Below, in pieces: positions 54,113-63,872 of a DNA stretch of 64,000 nt (its first letter is position 1; each line of letters starts with the position of its first letter). The DNA lies in the NCBI RefSeq assembly GCF_003977755.1, contig NZ_RQWN01000001.1, positions 884,995-948,994 of the forward strand. The letters are read 5' to 3'. The position numbers and the translations under genes were made by a program. The stretch comes from Haloterrigena salifodinae (GTDB taxonomy: Archaea; Halobacteriota; Halobacteria; Halobacteriales; Natrialbaceae). The notes under the pieces are model-generated. The model had not been told where the DNA came from. It saw nothing but the letters and a program-made list of their open reading frames with translations, and did no database searches.

Positions 54113-55288
54113 TCAATCGAAGACGTGGACGTCGCCGGTCAGGTTGTCCTCGATGTAGTCCCAGTTATAGTCGACGCCGAGTCCGGGGCCGTCTGGGACT
54201 TCGACGCGACCGGTCTCGTCGATGGCCTCGAGTTGGTCGGAGTACCCGCCCTCGTAGATGGGCGGCGTGGTGTTGTTGCAGTCGGGATGGACCAGCGCGA
54301 GTTCGTAGTAATTCGTATTCCGGGTGGCGGCGATACAGTGGCGGTGGGCTGGCCCGGGCGCGTGGAACTCGACGTCCAGCCCGAACGCTTCGGCCATGTG
54401 GACGACTTTCATCGCGCCGGTGATGCCGGCGTCGTACTCGGGATCGGTCCGGACGAAGTCGGTCGCGTCGTTGACGACGAAGTCCGCGTGAGGTTCCAGC
54501 CCGCGGACGTGTTCGGTCTGGAGAAGCGGCGTCTCGAGCATCTCGCCGAGTTTCCGGTGGCCGTGCTGGGAGATGCCGCCGTCGCGGTAGGGATCCTCGT
54601 ACCAGAAGAAGTCGTGATCGTCGCAGGCGCGGCCGACCTTGAGCGCGTCCGCGAAGGTCTCGTACTCGCAGGCCGGATCGAACATGAGATCCATCTCGTC
54701 GCCGACGCGCTCGCCGACGGCGTGGACGGTCTCGACTTCCCGCTGGATGTCGCGAGCTTCGTCGCTGCCGCCCCAGCCGTGGATCTTGAACCCCTGGTAG
54801 CCCAGCTCGAGACACTCCTCGGCGAAGTCCGCAAACGCCTCCGGCGAGTCGAGGCCCCCGTTCTCGTCGCCGTGGTAGGTGGAGGCGTAGGCCGGAAATT
54901 CAGTCTGGTAGGTGCCGAGCAGCTCGTGGATTGGCGCGTCGTAGTACTTGCCGGCGAAGTCCCACAACGCGATATCGAGCGGCCCGATCCCCATCCGGTC
55001 GTACTTGCGGAGCGCGCGTTTGATCTCGCTCCAGTGGCGCTCGCGCTTCAAGGGGTTCTTCTCGACGAGGTACTCCGCGTACGTCTCGATCTGGTCGGGC
55101 GCGGTCGACGTGACGAGAACGTACTCGCCGGTGACGTCGACGTCGGTGTGAACCTTGAGCGCGAGTTGGGTCGCCTGGAGGGTGGAACCCGGTTCGTACA
55201 CCAGGTTGAAGCCGTTGCCGTCCGTTCCAAGGTCTTCGAGGGGATACTCGAACTCCATCGTCTCGACACGCGTAATTTCCGGGGCCAT
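54113..55288 (-). CDS. Enolase-superfamily (mandelate racemase/muconate lactonizing type) dehydratase
   Basis: 391 residues. N-terminal capping domain, then a TIM barrel with YQGFKIHGWGGSD (K-x-H instead of the usual K-x-K), metal ligands in LMFDPACEYET (Asp), WYEDPYRDG (Glu) and TEHVRGLE (Glu), and a C-terminal EFHAPGPAHRH. The family dehydrates sugar acids or lactonises muconates via an enolate; K-x-H suggests a distinct base. A CGCTTAAGCG palindrome (55312-55321) overlaps the TATA position 28 bp before the start. The substrate cannot be inferred. Confidence 0.85.
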   Translation of the reverse strand: MAPEITRVETMEFEYPLEDLGTDGNGFNLVYEPGSTLQATQLALKVHTDVDVTGEYVLVTSTAPDQIETYAEYLVEKNPLKRERHWSEIKRALRKYDRMGIGPLDIALWDFAGKYYDAPIHELLGTYQTEFPAYASTYHGDENGGLDSPEAFADFAEECLELGYQGFKIHGWGGSDEARDIQREVETVHAVGERVGDEMDLMFDPACEYETFADALKVGRACDDHDFFWYEDPYRDGGISQHGHRKLGEMLETPLLQTEHVRGLEPHADFVVNDATDFVRTDPEYDAGITGAMKVVHMAEAFGLDVEFHAPGPAHRHCIAATRNTNYYELALVHPDCNNTTPPIYEGGYSDQLEAIDETGRVEVPDGPGLGVDYNWDYIEDNLTGDVHVFD

Positions 55289-55321
55289 GCTCCCACCAAT
55301 CTGAACAAAGTCGCTTAAGCG

Positions 55322-55982
55322 CTCCGTCTGCGTCCTATATTTACCGCTTGTCGAGTCGCTTCAGACAAGCGTGTGCGAACAGGTTTCCCGATCCGGAGAC
55401 GTCGCTCGATCGGCAGGGAGGTGAGGGCGATGTCTGCGCTCGTCCCGGCGCGCGAACTGTATGACACGCGGATCGGACGCCGTCGTCCATCCCGCCTGTC
55501 GCGACCGATTCCGACGCTCGCCGTGTGATCGAGCAGCGTGAGATTCGGGCAGATTCTCAGTTCGTGCGAGTAGAGATCGCATACGGGGGGATCGGTGACG
55601 GTCGCCCGGAATTGCGAGCGCGGCCGCGACGTCGACGCTGTCGCCTGGGATCGTCGGCTCCTCGAGCGAGGGAGAGGGGCTTGCTAGCAGTAGGCAGAAC
55701 TATTATTGATATATCTATCGAATGGTAGAACGGGCTGGAGTGGTAGGTGATAGTGGTGGTTCCCTCCAGCCCAGTTTCCTATTAGGAATCGTTGCCCTTT
55801 AACTCTACGACACTAGTTAACACACGACGGTAAACGCGCCCAAATATTTCAGAACGTCCACTCGGGAGGGGTTTGGCTCGCTCCCGCGGTGATCGCCGCC
55901 AGCGCGCATCGGGCTCTTGATCGAGTAGAGGTCCCCGAACGCGGCGTCGTGTCGGCTGGCCCGCTCGAGACGATCGACCGTT
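55322..55982. other. Long intergenic region with hairpins and promoter-like sites
   Basis: Apart from the RNA candidate at 55706-55800 the region has GCTTGTC (55346-55352) with GACAAGC (55364-55370) after a TATATTTA at 55337-55343, and CGGGAG/CTCCCG near 55862-55887. No acidic reading frame of reasonable length is present on either strand. Confidence 0.4.
55706..55800 (+). ncRNA. Candidate structured small RNA or element end
   Basis: TTGATATATC at 55706-55716 is a strong TATA. About 27 bp on, GGGCTGGAG (55732-55740) pairs perfectly with CTCCAGCCC (55764-55772), around a 23-nt loop with repeats of GGTGATAGTGGTGGT. TTCCTATTAGGAA forms a second small hairpin at about 55776-55788. No protein frame is seen. 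It could be a leaderless-type transcript start of an sRNA, or the terminal hairpin of a lost IS200/IS605- or IS1341-type element. Confidence 0.35.
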
Positions 55983-56156
55983 CTACGCGCGAAGCCGGTC
56001 GATCAGTTCGGGAACGTCGATTCCTGTGTCGTCGACCGCGACCCGCGTCCCGTTGACGGCGAGAGCCGTTCTCGACTCCCTCGGACGAATGTCGACGGCG
56101 GTGGAAACGGGATGTCCTGCGGTGGACGAGAACGTCGTCGGACGACAGCCCGACAT
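55983..56156 (-). CDS. Small hypothetical protein
   Basis: 57 residues from ATG 56156. The C-terminal half RTALAVNGTRVAVDDTGIDV, then PELIDRLRA, has the strand-strand-helix look of small haloarchaeal proteins. The first 25 residues are Ser/Thr/Gly-rich and less convincing; the true start may be inside. It lies 27 bp downstream of the giant kinase gene and would share its transcript. No motif recognised. Confidence 0.4.
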   Translation of the reverse strand: MSGCRPTTFSSTAGHPVSTAVDIRPRESRTALAVNGTRVAVDDTGIDVPELIDRLRA

Positions 56157-56183
56157 GATCGCGACCGATCCACGAGCGGGGCG

Positions 56184-59100
56184 TTACGCCGCGTCGTCGG
56201 CCGCCAGCAGCGTAAACGAGAACGTCGCGCCCTCACCGGGCTCCGACTTGACCCAGATCTCGCCGCCGTGGCGTTCGACGATCCGCTCGCAGAGCGCCAA
56301 ACCGATTCCGGTTCCAGCGTGTTCGTCGCGGCTGTGGAGACGTTGAAAGACGTCAAAGATCCGCTCCTGGTCTTCGGCCTCGAGGCCGATCCCCTCGTCC
56401 GCGACCGAAATCGTCCACCGGTCGCCGCGGCGCTCGGCGGTGATCTCGATCCGCGGCGGCTCGTCGCCGCTGTACTCGATGGCGTTGTCCAGCAGGTTCT
56501 GGAAGAGTTGGCGCAACTGGCCGGCGTCGCCGTCGACGCGGGGCAGCGGCTCACTGCGGATTTCGGCGTCGTGCTCCTCGATCGTGAACTGCAGGTCGGC
56601 GAGGACCTCTTCGAGCACGGCGTCCAGGGCGACCGGCTCGAGGGGGTCGCCTCGCGTATCGACCCGGGAGTACTCGAGGAGGCCCTCGATCATCGCCTTC
56701 ATGCGCTCGGCGCCGTCGACGGCGAACTCGAGGAACTCCCGCCCGTCCGCGTCGAGATCGTCACCGTAGCGGTTCTCGATCAGTTGCAGGTAGCTCGAGA
56801 CCATCCGCAGGGGTTCCTGCAAGTCGTGGCTGGCCGCGTAGGCGAACTGCTCGAGGCGCTCATTTGACTCTTCGAGTCGCTCGACCAGTTCCTCGAGGCG
56901 GCGCTCGCGCTCGATCCGCTCGGTGATGTCGCTCATGGTGACGACCCCGCGGATCACGTCACCGTCCTCGTCGCGGATCGGCATCCCCTCGAGTTCGACG
57001 ATCCGTTCCGTGCCGTCGGCGTCGATCTCGACGACGTCGGGTTCGGCGACCGCCTCGCCGGCGGCGACCCGGGCCGGCGTCATCTCCTCGGGGGCGACCG
57101 GCTCCCCGGAATCGGCCCACCGGACCGGATACCGCGCGTACTCGTCGACGGAGTCGGCGTCGAAGACGTCGCCGCCCCAGATCTCGTGAGCGACGTCGTT
57201 GGCCTCGACGATCTCGCCGTCGGCGTTCGCGACGACGACGCCGACCGGCAACACGTCGAACAGCGTCTCGAGTTGCTCCGCGTACCGCTCGAGTTCGCGT
57301 TTGCGCTGGTTTCGGTCGGTGACGTCGCGGACGACGCCGACGCGACCGACGTCATCGCCGATTTCAAGCGGCTGAAATCGACTCACGACTGGGATCGGCT
57401 CGTCGTCGGTCAGGAGCCGTTCCTCGAGTTCGGCGGCGTCGGTCTCGCCCGCGAGAATCTCCCGCTGGAGGTCGTCGCCCTTCGCGACCTGCTCCTCGCC
57501 AAACGCGACCGACGCGTGGGTGCCGATCAGCGACTCCCGATCGGTCCCCAGCATCGACGCGAACGCCTCGTTGACCGTGACGAATCGGCTGTCGCTGTCG
57601 AGGACGTAGACGCCTTCGTCGACCGTCTCGACGATCCGGCGGTACTGCTCGAGCTCGCGCTCGCGTCGCTTGCGCTCGGTGACGTCGGCGATGATCCCCT
57701 CGAGGTCGATCAGCGTTCCCGAGTCGTCGAAGACGCCGCGGCCGTACGACCAGACCCAGCGTCGGTCGCCGTCGTCGGTCTCGATCCGGTAGGTCTCCGA
57801 GAACGGTTCTCGATCGTCGATCGCCCGCTGAACCGCGTTCCACACCCTGTCGCGGTCCGCCTCGACCATGATGTCCTCCCCGTAGCTGACGTCGCCGCGC
57901 TCGAGGGCCGCGGGGTCGTAGCCGGTGATCTCGAGGCAGGCGTCGCTGACGAACTCCATCGGCCATCCCCGCTCGTTGCGACAGCGATAGACCATCCCGG
58001 GGACGTTGTCCATCAGCGTCGAGAGCTGGCGCTCGCGTTCCTCGAGTTTGCGCTCGTACTGGCGGCGCTCGGTGACGTCGCGGGCGACGGCGAGGACGTA
58101 CTCCCGGTCGAGTTCGATGTAGGCGGCGTTGACCTCCACGGGGTAGGTGGTGCCGTCCTTGCGCCGGTGGGTGCCACCGAAGGTGAGCTGGCCCTCGTCG
58201 CGAAGCTCCTCGACGAACGACCGCCACGCCTCGTGGTCGGGAATCTCGGTCTCGAGATCGGGGACCGTGAGATCGAGGAACTCCGACCGCGAGTAGCCCC
58301 GCCGCTCGCAGGCGGTGTCGTTGACGTCGAGGTACCGGCCCGTCTCCGGGTCGACCACCAGCACGCTGTCGGTGGAGTGATCGAGCAGGGTTCGAAACAG
58401 CTCGAGTTCGCGCTCGCGTTCCTTGCGTTCGGTGACGTCGCGATCGGAGACGATGATGGAGACGACCTCGCCGTCGTCGTTCGTGACGGGCCTGAAGTAG
58501 CCGCTCAAGGCGTATCGCTCCCCGTCGGGGCGAGTGAGGTCGGCCTCGAAGTCGACGTACTCGCCGGCCGCAGCCTGCTCGGTCCACCGTTTGGCGTCGG
58601 CTCTCGCGTCGTCGCCCTCGCCCCACCACGGCGTCTCCCAGAACAACTCGCCGGTCACGTCCTCGAGGTCGGCGTCGATGTACTCCATGGCCGTCCCGTT
58701 GATGTCGAGGACCGTCCCGTCGGGCTCGAGCAGTCCGACGAGGATGTTCGGGTCCTCGAAGACCGCCTCGTACCGGCGCTCCTTCTGCTGGAGTTCGCGC
58801 TCGCGGGCCTTCCGCTCGGAGACGTCGCGGATGATGCCGGTGAAGTACCGCTCGCCCTCGTACTCGACCTCGCTGAACGAGACCGCCAGCGGGATCTCGG
58901 TACCGTCGGCGCGAACCCCCGGCAGTTCGACGTACTCCCAGTCGAGCGTCTGGCCGCCCCCTTCCAGATACCGAGTCAGCACCTCGCGGTGTCGGTCGAC
59001 CAGTCGGTCGGGCATGAGCGTCGTCAGCGACTCGCCGACGAGGTCGTCCGGCTCGTAGCCGAAGACGGTCTCGACCGCGGGGTTGATCGTTCGAATCGTG

Positions 59101-59603
59101 CTCTCCCCGTCGATCGTAACGATCACGTCGCTGGCCGCCTCCGTGATCGCGCGGTACTGTTCCAGTTCGCGGTCGCGCCGTCGTCGCCGTCGTCGCTCGC
59201 CGACGTCCCGGACGATGACGATGGCCCCCTGCGACTCGCCGTCGTCGGTCAGCGGCCCGATCCGGAGCTCGCACGGGATCGAGTCGCCCTCGCCGGTACG
59301 GATCGTCGCCTCGAGGTCGAACGGCTCGCCTCGTCGGTCGCGCGTCGCCGCTCGCTCGGCGAGTCGTTCCTCGAGTCGTTCGGCGTCGGTCTCGGAGAGC
59401 ACGAACGAAACGTGTTCGCCGCGGAGGTCGTCGCGCTCGTAACCGACCAGTTCGCGGAAGTCGGCGTCGACTGCGACGAAGCGACCGTCAGTATCGAGCT
59501 GGTAAACACCGCCGTCGACGGTCGCCACCAGCGTTCGAAACTGCTGGAGCGCCTCCGCGTCACCGTTCCAGTCCGCGTCGGAGGCCCCCACTCGTTCACT
59601 CAT
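56184..59603 (-). CDS. Soluble multi-PAS sensor histidine kinase (seven PAS domains)
   Basis: 1139 residues, no membrane helix. Seven PAS domains of about 120 residues (roughly 15-140, 148-275, 283-405, 405-525, 535-660, 660-780, 780-905) are linked by short coiled-coil heptads such as VTERKERERELE. HisKA with SHDLQEPLRM follows near 945, then HATPase with DEGIGL and TGIGLALCERIVERHGGE. It senses redox or small-molecule signals inside the cell. GATACTTATC about 29 bp upstream marks a leaderless start. The sister kinase at 59766 is upstream on the same strand. Confidence 0.92.
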   Translation of the reverse strand: MSERVGASDADWNGDAEALQQFRTLVATVDGGVYQLDTDGRFVAVDADFRELVGYERDDLRGEHVSFVLSETDAERLEERLAERAATRDRRGEPFDLEATIRTGEGDSIPCELRIGPLTDDGESQGAIVIVRDVGERRRRRRRDRELEQYRAITEAASDVIVTIDGESTIRTINPAVETVFGYEPDDLVGESLTTLMPDRLVDRHREVLTRYLEGGGQTLDWEYVELPGVRADGTEIPLAVSFSEVEYEGERYFTGIIRDVSERKARERELQQKERRYEAVFEDPNILVGLLEPDGTVLDINGTAMEYIDADLEDVTGELFWETPWWGEGDDARADAKRWTEQAAAGEYVDFEADLTRPDGERYALSGYFRPVTNDDGEVVSIIVSDRDVTERKERERELELFRTLLDHSTDSVLVVDPETGRYLDVNDTACERRGYSRSEFLDLTVPDLETEIPDHEAWRSFVEELRDEGQLTFGGTHRRKDGTTYPVEVNAAYIELDREYVLAVARDVTERRQYERKLEERERQLSTLMDNVPGMVYRCRNERGWPMEFVSDACLEITGYDPAALERGDVSYGEDIMVEADRDRVWNAVQRAIDDREPFSETYRIETDDGDRRWVWSYGRGVFDDSGTLIDLEGIIADVTERKRRERELEQYRRIVETVDEGVYVLDSDSRFVTVNEAFASMLGTDRESLIGTHASVAFGEEQVAKGDDLQREILAGETDAAELEERLLTDDEPIPVVSRFQPLEIGDDVGRVGVVRDVTDRNQRKRELERYAEQLETLFDVLPVGVVVANADGEIVEANDVAHEIWGGDVFDADSVDEYARYPVRWADSGEPVAPEEMTPARVAAGEAVAEPDVVEIDADGTERIVELEGMPIRDEDGDVIRGVVTMSDITERIERERRLEELVERLEESNERLEQFAYAASHDLQEPLRMVSSYLQLIENRYGDDLDADGREFLEFAVDGAERMKAMIEGLLEYSRVDTRGDPLEPVALDAVLEEVLADLQFTIEEHDAEIRSEPLPRVDGDAGQLRQLFQNLLDNAIEYSGDEPPRIEITAERRGDRWTISVADEGIGLEAEDQERIFDVFQRLHSRDEHAGTGIGLALCERIVERHGGEIWVKSEPGEGATFSFTLLAADDAA

Positions 59604-59765
59604 ATGGTCGGAAAAGACCGGCGGGTCGGATAAGTATCACGCGCGATTCGCTCGACCGACGGTGCTGTCGCCTCTCCCGGAGCGGTCGTCCAGTGTGCAT
59701 GGCGATCCGACCGACGGACGTGGCGTCGTCCGGCCCGGCCGAGCCATCGAACCGACTGCCAGCGT

Positions 59766-62700
59766 TCACTCGTCGGTCGCGTCGACAGCCGGCAGCGTAA
59801 ACGAAAACGTCGCGCCCTCACTGGGCTCTGGCTCGACCCAGATCTCGCCGCCGTGGCGCTCGACGATCCGCTCGCAGAGCGCCAGTCCGATCCCCGTCCC
59901 CTCGTGTTCCTCGCGAGTGTGCAGCCGCTCGAACACCTCGAAGATGCGGTCGGTGTCCTCCGGATCGATCCCGATCCCCTCGTCCGCGACCGAGATCACC
60001 CACTCGTCGCCGCTCTCCGCGGCGACACCGTCCGCTGGCGGATACTTCTCGTTCGAGCCGTCCGCAGCCGCGTGGCCGGCCTCGCGGTGCTCAGCGGTGA
60101 TCTCGATCCGCGGCGGTTCGTCGCCGCTGTACTCGATGGCGTTGTCCAAGAGGTTCTGGAACACCTGCCGGAGCTGGTTGATATCGCCCTCGACGCGGGG
60201 GAGCGGCCCGATCTCGATCTCGGCGTTCTCGTCTTCGATCCGGAACTGCAGATCGGCGAGGGCCTCGTCGACGACCCGCTCGAGGTCGACCGGGTCGAGC
60301 GGGTCGCCGCGGGTGGTGACCCGGGAGTACTCGAGCAGGCCCTCGATCATCGCCTTCATCCGGTCGGCGCCGTCGACCGCGAAGTCGATGAACTCCGCGG
60401 CGTCCTCGTCCAGCTCGTCTTCGTACCGCGACTCGAGCAACTGGAGGTAGCTCGTGATCATCCGCAGGGGCTCCTGGAGGTCGTGGGAGACGGCGTAGGC
60501 GAACTGTTGGAGGCGCTCGTTGGACGCCTCGAGTTTGCGCCGGTACGCCCGGCGCTCGGTGATGTCGGTCGCGATGCCGACGACTCGGACGATCTCGCCG
60601 TCGTTGCGGACCGGAACGGCCTGGGCGTGGACCCACCGGACGGAGTCGTCCGGCCGAACGATGCGGAACTCCTCGTCGTATTCGGTCTCGGGCAGGGCCG
60701 CGTAGGCCTCCCGAACCCGCTCCTGATCGTCCGGGTGGATCGCCTCGAGAAGCGAGTACGGCTCGTCGTAGAGCGACTCGCAACTTCGGCCCCAGACGTC
60801 CTCGTAGACCGGGTTGATGTACAGCATCTCCTCGGTGTCGGGCGTCGACATCCAGACGGTCTCGTCCAAGTTCTCGGCGAGGGTTCGGAACTTCGCCTCG
60901 CTCTCCCGGAGTTCCTGCTCGCGCTCCTTGCGCTCGGTGACGTCGCGGAAGTAGACCGAGACGCCGCTCTCGGAGGGATAGACGGTCGCCTCGATCCAGA
61001 ACCCGAGCAGGTCCGAGTAGTGTTCCAGCCCGGTCGACTCCTGCGTTTCCATCGCCTCGTCGAAGCGGTCTCGAACCTGCTCGAGCTCCGCCGTCTCCGG
61101 GTAGACCTCCCCGAGGCGCCGACCCAGCAGTTCGTCCTCGGGGACCCCGAGGAGCTCCGCCGCGCGTTCGTTGACGTGCGTGAAGCGGTACTCCTCGTCG
61201 ACCGCGTAGAACGCGTCCGAGACCCGTCCGAACACCTCGCGCAGTTCGCTCTCGAGTTCGCGTTCGCGCTCCTTGAGGTCGGTGACGTCCTCCACGGCGG
61301 TGACGACGCGATCGATCGTGCCGTCGTCGTCGGCGATTGGGGCGGCGCTGACTGACAGCCAGTGTCGCTCCCCGTCCCCGTCTTCGCCCCCCTCCGGGCG
61401 TTCGACCCGCAGCACGCGATCGTAGATCGGTTCTCCCGTCGCGAACGCCCGGGACGACGGGTACTCCTCGGCCGACAGCCGTCGGCCGTCGTCGTCGTAT
61501 AGCAGCCTATCCTCCCGGGAGAACGTCTCCGGCTCCTCGGTTCCGAAGAGTTCGGCGGCGCGGTCGTTGATCCGCGTGATCTCCCCGTCGGCGTCGAGCA
61601 CGAGGCCGCCCACGGGAATGGTATCGAGAATGCGGTCGGTCAGATCCCGCTCGCGCTCGAGGTGGCGCTCGTGGCGGAGCCGATCGAAGGTCGCCTCGAG
61701 GCTCGAGGCGACGACCCGCGCGAGCATCCGGTCGCCCTCGTCGAAGGCGCCGCGCTCCGCGGAGCTGATGAAGGCGACGCCGTGGTCCCCGATGGGCAGG
61801 ATCATCTCGCTGCCGATCGGCGTGTCCGGATCGTACGCGTCCGGCGCCGCGCTCACGTCGGCGTGAAACGCCGGCTCGCCAGACTCGAAGACGTGCCAGG
61901 CGATCCCCTCGTTCGGTTCGAACGTCGGCAGGTCGCCCAGCAAGCGCTCGGTCGCCTCCGTCCAGCTCGCGGGTCGGAGCGCCGTCGCCTCGTCGTCGTA
62001 GAGGTAGATCCCGTTGAGCGTCATCCCGAGGATGTCCCGGAGGTGGTCCGAGGCCCGCTCGGCGACCGCCTCGCGCGAGGACTCCTCGAGCCACTCGCTG
62101 ACGGCTTCGTTGAGCCGGCGCAACTGGGTGGCCCGGCGGTGTCGGTCGGTGACGTCGTAGTAGAGTTCGATCCGCCCGCCGGCGTACCGGCCCGACTCGA
62201 TCGGTCGGCTCCGGTGCTCGAGCCAGCGTTCCTCCCCGTCGGAATCGGCCGTGACGTGACAGTCGAAACGCTCGTCGTAGCTGTTGTCCTCGTAGGTCGC
62301 GAGGACCGTGTCGGCGAAGGCGTCGCCGTCGGCGACGCGGTGGCGGATCGTCTCGTCGATCAGTTCGCGCTTGTCGCGACCGATGACCGCGTCCCGGTCG
62401 AACCCGAAGTACTCGCCCGCGGTCTCATCGGCCCAGGCGACGTCGAAGGAGTCGTCGAGGATGAAGACGCCCACGTCGGCCTCGTCGAGAACTGTGGTGA
62501 TCGTCTCGTAGGACTCCATGGCCGTCTCGGCACGCTCTCGGCTGCGTTCCAAATCGGTGACGTCGCGGGCGACGCCGACCGTCCCGCGGAACTCGCCGTC
62601 CTCGAGCAGTGGGTTCACTCGAAGCTCGGTCGGGATGCGATCGCCGTCGGCCGTCTCGATTGCGACCTCGAAGACGCCGGCGGCGTCTCGGTCGGCCAAC

Positions 62701-62963
62701 AGTTCCTCCCGGATCCCGCGTTCGATACGCTTGACGTCGTCCGCGTCGAGGATCCGGGAGACGTGGTGGCCGATCAGCTCGTCGCGCGCGTAGCCCGTCC
62801 GGTCGACGATCACGTCGTTGACCGCAACGACGGTGCCGTCGGCGTCGAGTTGGTAGAGGCCGTCGTCGATCGTGTTCACCAGCGTCCGGTAGCGCTGGAG
62901 AGCGGTGGTCTCGTCCGCGTCGTCCCAGAAGTCCCCGCCGCGTTCCCCCGCTCGTTCACTCAT
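59766..62963 (-). CDS. Soluble PAS/GAF sensor histidine kinase
   Basis: 1065 residues, no membrane helix. Order: PAS (about 20-140), PAS (about 150-270), GAF (about 290-430), PAS (about 440-560), PAS (about 575-690), PAS (about 695-815), HisKA with SHDLQEPLRM (about 840), HATPase. The HATPase carries an insert between strand EITAEHREAGHA and EWVISVADEGIGI of about 25 acidic and polar residues. AACTTTTC about 30 bp upstream of the ATG is the TATA. It and the sister at 56184 share nearly the same core, so they probably arose by duplication. Confidence 0.92.
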   Translation of the reverse strand: MSERAGERGGDFWDDADETTALQRYRTLVNTIDDGLYQLDADGTVVAVNDVIVDRTGYARDELIGHHVSRILDADDVKRIERGIREELLADRDAAGVFEVAIETADGDRIPTELRVNPLLEDGEFRGTVGVARDVTDLERSRERAETAMESYETITTVLDEADVGVFILDDSFDVAWADETAGEYFGFDRDAVIGRDKRELIDETIRHRVADGDAFADTVLATYEDNSYDERFDCHVTADSDGEERWLEHRSRPIESGRYAGGRIELYYDVTDRHRRATQLRRLNEAVSEWLEESSREAVAERASDHLRDILGMTLNGIYLYDDEATALRPASWTEATERLLGDLPTFEPNEGIAWHVFESGEPAFHADVSAAPDAYDPDTPIGSEMILPIGDHGVAFISSAERGAFDEGDRMLARVVASSLEATFDRLRHERHLERERDLTDRILDTIPVGGLVLDADGEITRINDRAAELFGTEEPETFSREDRLLYDDDGRRLSAEEYPSSRAFATGEPIYDRVLRVERPEGGEDGDGERHWLSVSAAPIADDDGTIDRVVTAVEDVTDLKERERELESELREVFGRVSDAFYAVDEEYRFTHVNERAAELLGVPEDELLGRRLGEVYPETAELEQVRDRFDEAMETQESTGLEHYSDLLGFWIEATVYPSESGVSVYFRDVTERKEREQELRESEAKFRTLAENLDETVWMSTPDTEEMLYINPVYEDVWGRSCESLYDEPYSLLEAIHPDDQERVREAYAALPETEYDEEFRIVRPDDSVRWVHAQAVPVRNDGEIVRVVGIATDITERRAYRRKLEASNERLQQFAYAVSHDLQEPLRMITSYLQLLESRYEDELDEDAAEFIDFAVDGADRMKAMIEGLLEYSRVTTRGDPLDPVDLERVVDEALADLQFRIEDENAEIEIGPLPRVEGDINQLRQVFQNLLDNAIEYSGDEPPRIEITAEHREAGHAAADGSNEKYPPADGVAAESGDEWVISVADEGIGIDPEDTDRIFEVFERLHTREEHEGTGIGLALCERIVERHGGEIWVEPEPSEGATFSFTLPAVDATDE

Positions 62964-63069
62964 ACACCCAGTAGAGACCCCTGATCAGAAAAGTTCCACG
63001 TACGCTCGAGGGCACTCGGAAGGTAGAAGGGGTATTCGATCATTCGATCGCTTCGGCTCGCACCGCCCG

Positions 63070-63246
63070 TCAGTCGAGCGAGAGTCCCGAGGCGTCGTCG
63101 TCGACGGGGGTGAATTCCGTGGATCCGCACTGGCAGCCGTCCCGTTGCCCGATCGGTCGAAACTCGCCGGCGGTGATCTCGAATGCCGCATAGAGGGCGC
63201 CGCACTCTTCGCACATTGCAATCGTTCGTCGATTCTCCTCAGGCAT
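63070..63246 (-). CDS. Small CPxCG-like zinc finger protein
   Basis: 58 residues from ATG 63246. Cysteine pairs CEEC (12-15) and CQC (38-40) form a single zinc ribbon, with a central GALYAAFEITAGEFRPIG strand pair and an acidic tail (DDDASGLSLD). The CxC second knuckle is shorter than CxxC. Such micro-proteins are common in haloarchaea and act as adaptors or regulators. It was found by reading the strand, as it is shorter than typical cutoffs. Confidence 0.7.
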   Translation of the reverse strand: MPEENRRTIAMCEECGALYAAFEITAGEFRPIGQRDGCQCGSTEFTPVDDDASGLSLD

Positions 63247-63399
63247 GCGTCATCTCTCTCGAGAGGGGCACAAAGTATCCTCTGCGAGGACAATCGTAAC
63301 GACAGCACTGTTGTCACGGCTGTAACAACGGGGCAATCCCGACGACCACAGGCGATCGCTGGCCGGCCGTTTTTCACTCGGCCGACGGTAGCACGGCGT

Positions 63400-63786
63400 A
63401 TGAGCGAGGACGGTCCCAGCCGCGACCGGGCACAGGACAGCGCCGAACAGCGGAAGTCCGAGCGGGCCGAGACGACCGAGTCGATCCTCGAGGAGGTCGG
63501 CCGCGACCTCGGCGAACTCGAGTACCCCGTCACGAGCGAGGAGCTCGCCTCGGAGTACGCCAACGAGGCGATCGACATGCCGAACGAGACGGAGTCGCTG
63601 GGCAGCGTCTTCGACCGCCTGACCGGCGAGCAGTTCGACACCCCCGAGGAGGTCCGGGAGGCGGTCTACGGCGAGGTCACCGGCGAGGCCGGCAGCCCCA
63701 ACGAGGCCAACGCCGAGCGAGACCTCTCGAGTCTCGACGAGGAGAAGCAGGGGTCGCTCGGCGAGAGCGGCGGCGACTCGCTGTGA
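63400..63786 (+). CDS. DUF5789-like / DUF2795-like haloarchaeal protein
   Basis: 128 residues from ATG 63400. ESILEEVGRDLGELEYPVTSE and ELASEYANEAIDMPNETES lead to LGSVFDRLTGEQFDTPEEVR; this is a small helical fold that I link to DUF2795/DUF5789 families from memory. The N- and C-terminal parts are acidic and disordered. Function unknown. It is followed by aIF2-beta 86 bp downstream on the same strand. Confidence 0.75.
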   Translation: MSEDGPSRDRAQDSAEQRKSERAETTESILEEVGRDLGELEYPVTSEELASEYANEAIDMPNETESLGSVFDRLTGEQFDTPEEVREAVYGEVTGEAGSPNEANAERDLSSLDEEKQGSLGESGGDSL

Positions 63787-63872
63787 GCCCTCGCCGGCCG
63801 TGACGCGGTCGGCCGCCCGCTCTCGATTGTGATAGCAGAACGGATTTACGTCCCGGTCCCCTGTTCTCGCGT

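Noticed and set aside
57186-59633. A plus-strand open frame of 815 codons over the giant kinase gene
   Set aside because: It is antisense to a well-defined PAS/HisKA gene. Its apparent length comes from GC-rich codon bias, and it has no start promoter or family motif.
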